64,000 nt of DNA from Siphlonurus alternatus (taxonomy: Eukaryota > Arthropoda > Insecta > Ephemeroptera > Siphlonuridae). The notes below the pieces were generated by a model that ran no database searches, was not told the DNA's origin, and was given only the letters and a program-made list of their open reading frames with translations. Numbering within the stretch: position 1 is the first letter of the stretch; each line of letters begins with the position of its first letter. The position numbers were made by a program, and so were the translations under genes. Positions 39,801-54,000 of this stretch are shown in pieces. The stretch covers positions 18,353,971 to 18,417,970 of the forward strand of contig OX463785.1 in the NCBI GenBank assembly GCA_949825025.1, read 5' to 3'.

Positions 39801-42800
39801 TTTATTTCATGTGTGATGCTGCTACTGCTGGCACTGATGCACTAAACGTCTCGGCAATCACAAAAACAACAACATATGAGACGACACAACGTTGCCATGA
39901 CTACCAACATCTTGTTGACTGATGCAACATCCCCCTACTGAAAAACAAGTTAATTTATTTTGAAAAAATTTCAATGTTATTTAAAAAAAAAATTAATTTT
40001 TATATTTTTTATTTATTTAATATTTAAATTATTTAATTTTATTAACGTAATTTTTATTTATTTTTCAATTATGTAAGGTTTAATTTAATTAACATTTATA
40101 TTAAAATAATATATCTTCTTTGTTGGCCATCCACTTGTAATTAATACAAAATTTAAAGGCTTTAATGTTTTTTCTAATTGTATACATAGTATACATACTA
40201 GTATTTTGTTTCATATTATTGCAAATAGATTCAACATTTTAGAAATTATGTATGAATTTTAAAAAATTCTATTAAAATTATAAATTGTTTATGTGAAAGT
40301 ATTTTTTTCACTTACGCTGTGGGAAACTCCCCAAGACAACGAAAATATTCCCACTAGAGTTATTTTCTCAAGCAACTTCACGTGAACATCTTAACTCGTC
40401 CCTGATTGTGTTATCTCAGTTTCCGGTCCTTATCTCAACTTCTTCCCTGCTGGCTTCAACTCGCGGAGACACTTGCAGGCACGGAGTTATATCGGGGTCA
40501 TGCGTCATTGTAAATAGCACTCCTAATTCGCAGTAACATGTCAACATCAATCATCATGCCTCTGGCTAGTAGGATTGTCACGTAGTACGTAATTATAAGA
40601 ATATTTAAGAGCAATCGAGCATCTTTAACGAATTTTTACATGAATTATTTCATTTTTTATATATTTTTGAATTAAAATATTCAGTTATATATTATTCATT
40701 TTATTTTTTATCAATTAAAAAAATTATTAAAAAAATCAATCACATTTCAAGTCAATTCAACCATTGTCCTGAAATTTGAGTTATAAAATTGTTCTATTTG
40801 ATGACTGAAGTTCTTCTATCAATTAATATTTACATTAATTTCAGTGTTATTTTACCTAAAACTTGTTTTGTAAAATAATAAATTAATAAAATATAAAAAA
40901 ATTGAAATTCTAATTAAATTAATATTTATTTATAAGTGAATTAATCAATAACAGGTTTTTATCTTAAATTTTTGTTTAATTAAGTAAAATAAATACTTTT
41001 ACGTTTCAGTCTTGTCTCATTGTACACGTAATCAGATCCAAGGATGATTCATCAATTGATAACTATAACAGATAATGTAGATAAACGAATAAAAAATGTT
41101 TCCCAACCCTTCCCTAAATTTAAAGGGATTGTTGTCTGCAGCGTAAGATATACTGCAATTCTCTTTTTTTGTCACTCGGGAGTGCTAGGGTTGGGATGTT
41201 GGTGCTGATTTATACGTTATTACTTTATGGCATCACAGTTGCTTTTTACATGCGTGAGATTTAAAGATCTCTTTTGTTTTCTCTATTTCTTTATAAAGAA
41301 GCTAAAATACTTTGGCATACATTCAAACCTTGTGATTATTTTTAAGTATTTAATGACACTACCTTATTCTGAATGCCAACATAAATGGGTAGGATTTTTG
41401 ATTTTTTTTTTTTACTATAGAATTATATATATTTTAACTTTTTATCATAGATTTTAAACAAACATTTTTACACTGTTATATAATTATGTTTTTTACTAAT
41501 AGTTTTTCAGTGACATATGATCAGTATGAATATAGTATGAATTCATTACTGCATGATTCTACTATCATTTAATCATTCTAACTGATACAGGAATTTTACC
41601 GCAAAAATAGATTTTTTTTTTCTCAAAGTTTCGGTGCTATCTATTAAAGAATCAAATGCAATACACATTTACTTTTGGTGATGATACTATACGTGATACG
41701 GTGATTTAAAATTTATTTTAAAAAATATATTTTAAAAGGTAGAGATAACAGCGGTCAGCTGTTCAACGTAAGTCCCTTTGATGAACATGTAAACCTTAGC
41801 AAATTCACAAAAATTCTGAAATTTTTTTGAGAGGCAGATATTTGTGCCTAAAAGCCATAAAAGCCATAGAGGGAGTTTCAAAACAATTTAACGAGCCGAT
41901 TTTCTTAAATTAAATTTTTAGTTTGTCTCTCCATGGGAAAGCCCTATCAAAGAATTAATATCTACGTAGATATTAATTCTTTGGCCCTATGCTGAAAATT
42001 TAAAAAAAAAAAAAAAAAGAAAAAAAAGAAAAAAAATCGGCTCATAAAATTGTTTTGAAATTTTTTCTATGGCTTTTAGGCACTAATATTTGCCTCTCAA
42101 AAAAATTTCAGAATTTTTGTGAATTTGCTAAGGTTTACATGTTAATCAAAGGGCATTTATACGTCGAACAGCTGACCGCCGTTATCTCTACCTAAGTTAT
42201 TTCGTTACATCTAATCTTATAATACCTCGACATTCCATTTAAAAAGAAAACGAATACTTTCAAAATAAGCTTAGCATAAACAACTTTTATTTCAATACCA
42301 TAATAAATATCAACAATTACTTCTTATATTAATTAATCTAAATCCTCTTATACAATATAGGAATTATCTTACATAATATATGACACCTGCATAATGCAAT
42401 GTAATATAATATATCAACCATTATATGAAAGTCCATCATATTAAATAAATGACACCTATAGTTTATTATATTAATACGTAATAATTTTATTACGTTAATG
42501 CGTTAAGAAACATTAATATGCATCATATCAAAAAGTATAATATATAGTCAAATTTACATGAAATTCTCACAGGAAATAGCCGGAAGTGTAAATTTTATGT
42601 TTTTTTTTTTTTTTTTGTTTGTTTGTTATTCAGATTTCAGATTTTACAGAGGTTTTTGTATTAAAAGTAGTGATTATTAGGTCTGTTCGTAAATACACAA
42701 TCAGAAAGAATCAATTTTTATTGAAGATCCGTATGTTCCATGTACAGAAGGTTCATCAATAATAATCGATTCTTTTTTATTGTGTATTTACGAACAGATC

Positions 42801-45800
42801 TAATAGTGAAATTGCAACGCTGAAAAACAAATATAAAGGTCAGGAATTTCACACTTTCGTCTACTTCCCAAGGGAATATTAAATAAATTCGACTATATAA
42901 CTCTAGGTCTGTATACATGTCAATGAACTTGTGATCGCCCACGATCGTACACACACCTGTGCAAGGATGGTAGTGAGCTGCTTTGGTTGTTATGTTAAAG
43001 TGTGCAAGGAGGCCCTTTAACAATTTCCTGTGGTGACCTCACCTTAGATCCTTATAATGATATACTTTTTCATTCTTTATTTTAAACTCATAGTATTTAA
43101 ATAAAATTAGGTGGAATTGAATGGCTAGAATTTAAATTTTAAAAAAATCATGCGTGAGTGGTGGAAATCAAGTTGAATGAAATAAAAATCGTATTATTAA
43201 ATTTGTTTCAGGGAACTGAAATGCTAGCATTTCAATTCCCTGTTCGTTTGTTGTTATTTTTCAATAATTTTTTCCCCTACTACATATTATTTCGATAAGG
43301 GAGTTTTGCTACTCCCTCTCTTTATCATACATATATTATATACACTTCTCATTATATACGTACCTAATAATGCTACGTTCATTGAATAAATCATATAATA
43401 ATATTTCATTGAATTAAAATACAAATTTAATGACGAACGTAATTTGTATAACCAGTTACATTCTAATAATTAATCTTATGGTTGACGAATCATATAATTA
43501 TTAGTTTTTTTAAAGTATTGTATAATGAAAAAACAATTGTTGCGGATATTTAAATACCTTTATTCATTTGTATTATAAATATTTATATTTTAAATTAAAA
43601 ATATAAATTATAACTTAACAGAAATTTTTAAAATTTAATATCTTGCTTTAATTTTAATAATTATAAAATTTCATTGTTGTTATAAATAAAATAAATAAAA
43701 ATATATATAATAAAAACTAATGGTAACAATATCTATGTAAACAGTGTTTAATTTTTGTGCAGCATATGTCTCACCCATTCACTCATTTACGTGGCATTTT
43801 AGATGAACCACAAATAAGCATTAAAAATCTCAACTAATGAATCACTTATTTCAACAGAAAATAAAATGACGAGATATGTAACCAATTCAAGATAAGGCTT
43901 GCTCATTAAAACCACAGGTTCATTATTTGCCCTGCCATGAACTCAACTTGTTACACAGAACTAATAATTACTTACAGCATACTTCAATTATTTAATTAAA
44001 TCAAGTTTATAATTGAGTATATATACATACCATAGTATAAAATTATTCAATTCAATCTTATGTGAATACTTTGTAAAATATACAACAATGTAAGATTGTA
44101 TCTTGTTTATAACAATATCTCTAGAGAACATAACCATGGATCATTGTTGAAAATAATTTTCCCATTGCTCTGAAAGGTTACTGACAACAATCGTGTGACA
44201 ATGGTTGAAAGATAACAATGCTTTTTTTGAAGTAGCATCTTCTACTTTTTGACGCCTTTTCATTATCACCTGTGTCAATAATAAAATATTCTCCATCCTT
44301 TTTCGTATGTGAATGTCAAAAATATAAAGCCGTAAAAATCTTAAATGAATATTTGAAGTAAAAATTAACATTTGAAAGTTTTTTTGTAAATAAAGTCATA
44401 AATATTTTTTTTTTTTGTGTGTGTTATTTTCACACAATACATAGGATGCAAAAAGTTTAAAATTTGTTTCTTCAAAAGCAGGACTGTTCCTAATTTTAAT
44501 TCTAAACATAATATAAACTAATGGAACACAATTATATATATAATATGACGGATTTCTTTATTTTAGCCCATATATTGCAGTGTAACTGTATAATCTGTGA
44601 GGAATAATATATGGAAATGAAATTATAATTGAGACAATTAATCAAAATTTGATATACTTTTTGTAAACATTTATTTTGCTATTTACATAAATTTAAATAT
44701 ATATATATATATATGATAAAAGGACATTTTATTTTATTTTTATTTTATTTATTCATTTTGAACTTTTACAGGTTGTGCAGGACAAACATATGTTCACGTC
44801 AAGTTTTAATATAAATACAAAACAACACACACAATATCATAACATACATAATGAGCAAATACAATTATTTATCTTTAACATAACAAAAAGAAAATTAGGG
44901 GGAAGAACAAATTCAATTTCAGCTAAAAACACTATCCATTATTTTTTGCGAATTATTATCAACAATTTTTATTTTATCATGATTCAAGACTTGAATTGAT
45001 TAAGTTTCTGATTGTTGTTTATTTATTCCAACAGAATTCTCTCAGATAATTTATTACTCTCGAAAGCCTTTATGGAATAAAACTCTTTGGATATCAATAC
45101 CTTTTTCAGTTTAGTTCGAAATAGTTTATTACTTTCTATTTCTTTAAGACAATTAGGTAAAAATTCGAAAAATTTAACTGTTCGGTACAGAGAACAGTTT
45201 TTGAAGAATTCGGAATTATGTTTTTCAGTAGCAACATTCAATTTATGTCTAGTATTATAATTGTGGAAACAATCATTTTGAACATAAAAACTTGGATTAT
45301 TTTTTTTAAAAGAGGCACAATTTAAGATATAAATGCAAGGGACAGTTAACATATTATTGGCTTTAAAGTGTGAAATACAAGACTGTCCCTTTGGGAGCCT
45401 TAATATTGTTCTAAGAGCTCTCTTTTGTAAAACAAAACAACGAGTTAATAGCTCAGTTCTGCATCCCCAATTAATTATACCATATGCTAAATGTGAATAA
45501 AAATGTGCATAATATATAGTTAGCAATGTTTCATGAGAAACATAATTTCTAATTGAATACAACATAAAATTAGCTGAATTTAGCTTTTTACATAAAATAT
45601 TAACATGTGTAGTCCAATCCAAGCATTCATTGATGTACAATCCAAGAAATTTGACCGACTCGGCTCTTTTAATAATTTCTCCGGATAAATGTAGTAAATA
45701 GCTATGTGTTGGAATTTGCCTGGGAGAGTGAAATTGAATATATTCAGTTTTTGCTGTGTTCAGCATAAGTTTATTATTTGTACACCACATGTGCACTTCA

Positions 45801-48016
45801 TTTATAGTAAGTTTAACTTTGTGAATTAATTCAATTTCACTATCGGCTGTAACTATAGCCGTTGTATCATCAGCATATACCACCAATTTAGCATTTTTTA
45901 TATAATCACAGCACATAATCATCACACGGTGTCATGCATTGGAATTTAGAATTTGAATAATTTCTTTGCAGTTATCCATATCCTTTCAACGAATTACAAT
46001 TAAAACGTTATGGCTATATTTTATAAAATTAAAATAATCGATTTTTTCTAAAATTTCTCACAATAAGCAAGCATTTTACGATAACATTTTTGCTACAAAG
46101 CAGATACTTTTGAATACATTTCTTTGCATTTATCATTTCAACGATTTACAATTGAAATGTGATTATTTTAAAACATTAAAAATATCGTTTTTCTTTCTAT
46201 ATAATTTCACACAGTAAACATACATTACATAATAACATTTTGCCTACAAAACAGACTTTTTTTTAAATAAAATGTTTTTACATTTACTTTGATGTAGCGA
46301 TATGACAACTACTATCAAAGTGATTTCAACTCACATCAAAGACGTCGATAAAAGCACTTCACTCTTACATGAAATGCATGCTCAAGGCTTGTATGGGCGT
46401 GCAGCTTGACAAGTCTTATTGTTGTTATTGGATTTCATTCTAGGCCTTCTGTGACGTCACGAGTCATGTGACTACAACTGCGTGGTTAAATATTCAACCA
46501 GGAATTAATTTTAACACACGTGGTGTTGGGGAAGGTCGAAACATTGACAGTAAATAATAAGTTAAAGCATTGAGAATATCAAGTTATTCACAGAGAACCC
46601 TTGGTTTCAGAATATATATATATATATTGCAAAAGTTTGATGACAAATTAAAATACTTTAATTGCATTGTTCTAAATTGTTAACCATTTTGTGTAAAAAA
46701 ATTTGTTAAAATTTACAAAGAAAATAATATTAATTTTTGAAATATTAAAATAAAAAAGTCATAATTTAAAAATTATTTTAATTAACATTAAAAATGCATG
46801 AATATGTTTGTCATTGTTAAAGTCTGAATTATTTTAGCTATTTAATTTTAATATTGAATATATATTTATAAAAATAATAAAATATAAATATTAAAAAAAC
46901 GTCTCCTCCAGAAGAATTAGCCATTGCTAAATGTAACAAAGTTATAGATTGAATGTAGTAGGTAAAATGTATTTAATATTGTATGTTAAAGTTAAATTAT
47001 TATTCGAAATCAACAAGCAGGGAGTTGAATTCATATATTTACTGTTTTCGATGATAACATAGTAATAATGTCTGGTTCTGGACAAAAAAATTAAAAATTC
47101 GTTATACAAGACTATTAAAAAAAGTAAAAGTGGAAGATCAAGTTAAAGATGCTCCGACAAGCTTGCATTCCCTTTCACTCTCAATGTCATCTCTTGGATT
47201 AAATCAGGTTCTTATTAATAAAGCTGCAACGTTACAGTGCAGTACATTATTGGTATATGTAGAGAATCAGTATATAGAGAAAATAATTGTGTACTTTACA
47301 GCTGAATTTATTTCTTATTTTAAATTATAAAAATTTATTGTTAAATTATTTAAAAAAAAACAAACATTTATTTTGTTGTAATAACATATAATTTTTTATA
47401 TTTTCTATCTAGAAAAACGTACATGTATATTTTTCCATTAAGCAATAAAATATTAATCAAAATATATATATTTTTTTTTTAATATTAATCAAGGTTTACG
47501 AAAATAATAATATTTTGATTATCTATATGCAAATGTAAATGCTGAAGATTTGAAGTTATACAATAAATAGAGTTCACGGTACTATCAATCATATTTCTCT
47601 AATTTTCATGGAAAGGTTGACCAATTGATTTCAAATATTTAAAATTTATCATCGATATAATTATTACATATATTCAAACAAATAGACAAGAGAAATTCAT
47701 AAACATATGTTTTAACTTATTATTTGATATGGAAATGATTTTGAGAAGTATATTATATTTTTGAAGTAACTCTGCCAGTATTCAACGTGTCATGTTATAA
47801 CTATAGTATGTTATTATATAATTATCAGACTGCTGAGTCAATTATTATTCCTTTCTACGTTTGTAGGTGAAGACCCAATTTGAGTTCCTTTTAAAGAACG
47901 TCTTGAAAACTTTCCATATGTTCTCCAGACGAAATTTTATAATCTTGTGAAGTATCTCCTTGCATGTTTTCACAGCTGTGCGTCGGAATTCTGTAAATCG
48001 TTAAGTAAAATGATAG

Positions 48017-48088
<72 letters not shown>

Positions 48089-51000
48089 TAAACAAAGATG
48101 TTAAAAAACATTTTAAACATTTGAAATTTTCGTTGTTCTCCAGGCTAATAATTATAATATAGAATCTAAGTTCTACTATTATCAGTCTACCATTAAAATG
48201 TTGAATAATAGAGCATTTGTAGATCCTGTATTCTTTTTCACTACATTTAGAAATGCATTTTTTTTTTTTTTTTTTTTTTAATACTCTCCATGCACCATCA
48301 ATGTTTGCAGTTTCATTATAGGTATAATAAATAAAGACCACAAAAAATGACAATTTGTAAAACGTCGAATTTTAAAAATTAATCAAATTTTTTGTACCTG
48401 CTATAGTCATATTAATATATTAGGTGTGTCTGTAAACCATGAAAAACCAGAGTATAATGTATTTTCTGACCTTATGTTTCAATTCATATAAAAATTGTGT
48501 GCGGAAAATTTAAACTAGTCAGAGCCTTCCTTTTTATGAAAATCGGTGTTTAAATGAATCGTTTTCACTGAATTAAATTTTGCTTAAATAATTTTTCAAA
48601 ACTGTCGATTATTGAAAGAACACATGCTCTGACATCACACCTTTATTAAGATGAAATTATTTATATATTTATCTCATCTAAATTCATGGGACATTGCTAA
48701 GGTAACGAGAGACCGGGAGTTATCTGTCCCATCCCCCTGCTCTCTCTACGACAAGGTTAGCCAGTGTCTCGAACTACCGTACTCACCATCACATAAATAC
48801 CGGGTCAACATAACAATAATATAATCGTTCTCCATTTGTGCACCATGATGATTCATTCTTGTTAAATAAGGAAGGCCGGAAGAATGGAGGTAGATAATTT
48901 ATTATATAATTGGTAGCCTAGGTTCTATAATGCAACTCATGTTTGTTTCCTTTATTTATTTTTTTTATAAATATATAATAAGATAAACTTGCCTTTATAA
49001 GGTGATTCATTTTTATTTAAAGTTCTATTATTTTAAAGATGTTACTAAATAAAAAAAAAATGGATTTTTAGATGTTTATCAACAATAATGCTTGCTATAT
49101 GAAGTAACTGTATCTGCAACAAGAGAATAATGCAGTTGATAGTTGTAAATTAGTTTCATAGACGTAAATGTGCATGGGATGACATATAAATAGTTCAAAT
49201 TATTTCAAGAGGATTTTTTATTGTTATAATTTAATAACACTTTTATTAATTTGTTATTTAAATTAATCATAGTGAAATAGTATATACAAGCTTGTTGTAA
49301 TTTCAGTGTCTGTTTTGTTAAAAATAAAATCATCCCATGCCACAAATTCGGGAGTTATTGTATAAGGTAATGCATTTATTTTATTCTTAATTCAACATTA
49401 AAAAAATTTATACTACGCAGACAAAATACATAGTTTATAATATACATATATAATATTGTATATGTATTTCTTCTAATCCGTAGAGTTATAGTTTCAAGTT
49501 ACTTATACCCAATGACGCGTAAAAATGACATATTTACAGATTTACTATATAATCTTACATTAATATTTTATAACCATATTCGTTCTTGTAACTTAAGTAT
49601 ATTTCAGTCTTTTATAACTTCATTAAAAAGGATTATTTGTAGCTCTACTTAATGTAACAAAAACCAGTCCTGAAATATATTTCATGTCTGTGAATCAAAT
49701 TGGTATTACATTTAGGTGACTTTATTGGGAGCTAATAAAATTATGTAAATTTTTTGATCGAAGATAACTAAATTATCTCGTCAATAATAACCCAGCAGTA
49801 AATAGGGAGTTTTCATGCAAATGTGTGCTGGGTGACTCCCTTGTCATGAATTATTGAACACACGTTCCTTGATCACGTATTAACGTACTTCCTCTCTATG
49901 ATAAAACGTCATCGTATTTCGCAACAGTCGAGGGGAGTAGCACATTGACCGATAGGGAGAAGGTGTGTGCACGTTAATAAAGATTTATATTGTAAATTCA
50001 AATTCAGCAGAAATGACCATAATATGTTAATTTTGATATGTTTTTATAGTAAAAAAATCGTAACAAAACAAGAACCTTTAAGGACGTTTAAGCTATGAAG
50101 GTATAATTGTAAAAAATAAACAAAAACAAACAGAACATATTATATTTTTGTGTTATTTAAAACTCTAAAAAAATAGAATACAGAATGTGACCACAAAATT
50201 ATGAAGTTCTTGATTCCAAAGATAATTTTTTATAAAATAAAAAAAAAACAGCAAAAATTAATTTTAATATTATATACAAAAATAAGAATATTTTTTATAA
50301 ATTTTTTTATTTAATTTATATTTTAAATATTTAAAAATTTGAAAAAATTGATTCCATTAGTTCTTACAATTATATTTGAATTTGAGTATTTGAATTCATA
50401 ATATAATAATTATAGTATTTATTTAATATATATTAAAATCGTGCTCCTCGTTTATATGTCCTGGCAGAAAATGCAATCGTAGTTATACCTTTGGCAGAAA
50501 ATGGAACCGTAGATATACCTTTACTCGCGAAATAAATGAAACAACTAAGGAAAGTTGTAATCTGAATGATATATTTTTTAAATAATATGAAACAAATAAT
50601 TTGTATTGAGAGGTAGGCTGTCACTCGTTACAGAACCCTCATACCACCACGATGCAGTAATTATTTAATAACAGTAATTAATCCGTGACACAGACGTCTT
50701 GGGCGGAAGTTCTACGAGGTGGTCCTACTCCAAATTATGTTCTCTCCGCCAAGGACAGAGGCTTATGTCCTAATTTGAAATACTATAATTTAAGTCAGCT
50801 CATAATCATATAACTGGCTTAAAGATTGAGCCATTAATGTGTTTGAAACTGACTCATTCGCAGATTCATTTAAGCTTATTATATATTATAATAATATTAT
50901 TTAAATGATGATTAGCTAATAATAAGCTAACGTAATTATTACTTGCATTATATTTAAATTTTATATATTTTAGTATACATTTAAATTTTTATTTTGTATC

Positions 51001-54000
51001 GACATTAAATATCAGTATATTATACAACTCCCTAGCAGTTACAAAAAATGTTTATAATTTCAAAATGCTTGTATAGAAACTTGTTTTTAATATGCATTGC
51101 TATTAATGGAACAGAAATATATTAAATGATATTCATGTTTTATTTTCATAAATTATAATACATTATTGTATTGTATGTACTTTTTAAATACGTTTCCATG
51201 TGATAATGAATTATGAAATAAACTGACACTTTTTAGCTTTTTTTAAGATTTTTTTTTCTCTTTTAAACGAATTTAAATTGCTGCTAAAAAAAATTAGTCA
51301 TTACTCATTAAATTAATAATTTTGTGCTAAAAGTAGCACCAAAATATCTACTTACTCATATATAATACTCATACTAACTTGTATTATACTATCCACCCTG
51401 TATTTTCTCAACTACCCCAAATTATAGTAAGTGAAGCCCTTTATTTACCATACCCCAAAATCACTAAGACCCTTGTATCTCTCACTCTCTTGTAAAATAT
51501 CTGCTCTCAACAGGCGCGGATCCAGAAAAAAAAATCGGGGGGGGGGGGGGGGTGCCTCGCCTCCATAAGGCCAATGTTAAAAAAAAATTGCAGTGGGGGA
51601 ATTCCTATATTGCCCATGTTAAATCCAAAATTTCGGGGGGCTGTAGCCCCCCAGCCCTCCCCCCCTGGATCCACGCCTGGCTCTCAACAAACTTCAAACT
51701 TACCAAAAAAAACAACCCCCTACAACAAACCCTCATAACTGACCTACCGTATTCTATATGTTCCAGCACGCTAACAACGTACGGAAGGCCGCCAGCGAGC
51801 ACGCTCAACGTCGCTTGACTCGCTCCATGAGTCGCGGGGCCGGCCAACTTCTCGAGTCCGTGAAATGGCCCTCGATGTCCCCCAAGGACGTGATGTTCCG
51901 CAGCAACGTGAAGCCCGGCACGTTCCTGGCCAGAGACAACGTGAGCAACTTCATCACGTGGTGCAGACACGACCTCGAGATCCTCGAATGTCTGCTCTTC
52001 GAGACAGACGACCTGATACTCAGGAAGAACGAGAAACATGTCATCCTGTGTCTTATGGAGGTGAGTGCAACAACTTGGAGTGGAATTAGTGAAGGCGATT
52101 CACGAAGTTATCCAACTTTTATCACTAAACAGGAATTCACGAAGCAGTTAGCCAGGTTTCTAACCACGTTTAACTAGGTGGTTTAACAAGTAAAACAGGT
52201 ATAGTTAACCTTGGTTAAGCTATAAAACGTGGTTAGAAACTTGGCTAACTTCTTTGTGAATCGCACCCTTTAATGCCAACTTATTTCAGTGATACTATCT
52301 CACGTTTAGTGAGAAAACTGGATAACTCTTCCTAAATTGCACTCATTATTGACACGATTCATGAAAGCGTTATCCAGAAAATAGACAAATTTCTCCTTAT
52401 CCGATATCTGGTTCGTTTCGATGATATAGATTCGCACTGTCAGCTTAGCATCTTTAAAAAGTTTTGACAAAAGGGCGTGTTAGAAAATTACCGTTCAACT
52501 GATAATAAACCGCTGGCAAGCTGAAAAGATGCGACATTTTTTATTATTATAAGTCAAGTACTAATAATTTATCGAGATTGTGTCTTAGAAATGTTAATAT
52601 CAAGATCAGAGCAAAAAGTTTTCTAATGCTATTATTATTTATTGACAATAGAATCACAGTTAAGTTTGATTTATTTTTATTTAAATATATCTTGATCTTT
52701 AAAAAAAAAACTGCTGCTACTAATATCGTTCATAAATCAGTATTAAACAAGAAAGTTTTCAAAGTAATCGTAACAGCATCCACCGTACATTTCTTTTGAA
52801 TGGGATCACAGATATGTATCTATTTTTCCAAGCTCCCATTTATATATCAACCGTTCTGATAATTATAAAAAAAGGTCATATTTTTTATGATAATTGATAT
52901 GAAGATCATTAATTTTCTTTTTATTATTGATTAAAATCAATAATATTATTGAGGCCATTAGATCAGAGTAAATAATAAATTATAATTAAGTATAAAATGG
53001 AACCTTCATTAATTTTTTATTGCATATTTTGTAATGAGGAGTTAAATATTGTCTTTTTTTCTTTTATTTTCAAGCACTTTTAAAATCGTTCTACAAAACG
53101 CTGTGATGTCATAGTCCTGCAAGCATAAGGAAAAATGACTTTGAAGGTGTTAAATGGTTAAAAAGGAATGAAAATTTTAAAAATATTGACGGTCTATCAA
53201 TATATACCCTATTAACAAAACATGCAAATAAACATTCGTGTGGGTGTACTATTTTTCATTCATGTATTTAACTTGTTAATTAAAGAAAATAATTACATAA
53301 CTGTAGTACCTTTCACTTATTGTTACACACGATTTTTGCATCAGATATTATTATAAATTTTTTTAATAGTATACTGCAATTATTTTTTTAATAAAACAAT
53401 ACTTGTACCATGTATTTTTTACATGTGATTGATTTGTAAAATAAATGTTACGGTAAATTAATTTTTTATGCAAATAAAAATTAAAATATTAATTTCATAA
53501 ATAATTTAGTTAAAAGTTAATTTCATTCTTGCGTATTTTAATATACAATGTAAAATAAATATATATTTTTAATTTTTTTTTTTTTTTACTTATATAAATG
53601 GATATATAAGTAAGGGTACAGCAGAAATCATATTTGAAGCAATTCAAATTTCTTGTTACTCTCTTGGCTGCGCAATGAGCATTGCATATTTGATTTGAGA
53701 ATGTATAAAATGCTGCTAATAATGAACTCCCTGTCAAAGATGTCAAAATAAATATATTATGCCAAAGTTAGTTATTTTTAAATGAAGTTTAGAGCTATAT
53801 AATATTATACAACTCAAAGATGTTTTAGATTTAAAAGAGAGCTGGTTATCAAATAATACCAAATAACTTGGCCAAAAAATGTCGGCACACAGCAATGAAG
53901 AATATACTAACAATGTTTTAGTTTGTTCAGACTTTGTTGTATTCAAGTTATGTCAACCCTTGTAAAAAAGTCCAATAATAAAGTATAATGGACAACATAC

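Larger units (their letters stand above)
45935..51502. other. GAS2-like intron 2, last part
   Basis: AT-rich with GC-elevated islets at about 46300-46560, 48680-48880, 49850-49960 and 50630-50770. Simple repeats: (TA)n near 46612, (GA)33 at 48021-48086, 22 T at 48258-48279. Two 30-base tandem copies (TGGCAGAAAATG and onward) lie at 50462-50521. No exon supported. Confidence 0.4.

Noticed and set aside
42718..43023. 101-codon minus-strand frame
   Set aside because: Its C-terminal third is the hairpin element at 42675-42805 and the rest has no recognisable motif.
47947..48353. Frames across the GA microsatellite and poly-T
   Set aside because: Arg-Glu and Ser-Leu repeats are artefacts of (GA)n.
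51605..52089. Antisense and other-frame open frames over GAS2-like exon 3
   Set aside because: Shadows of the well-supported CH-domain exon.
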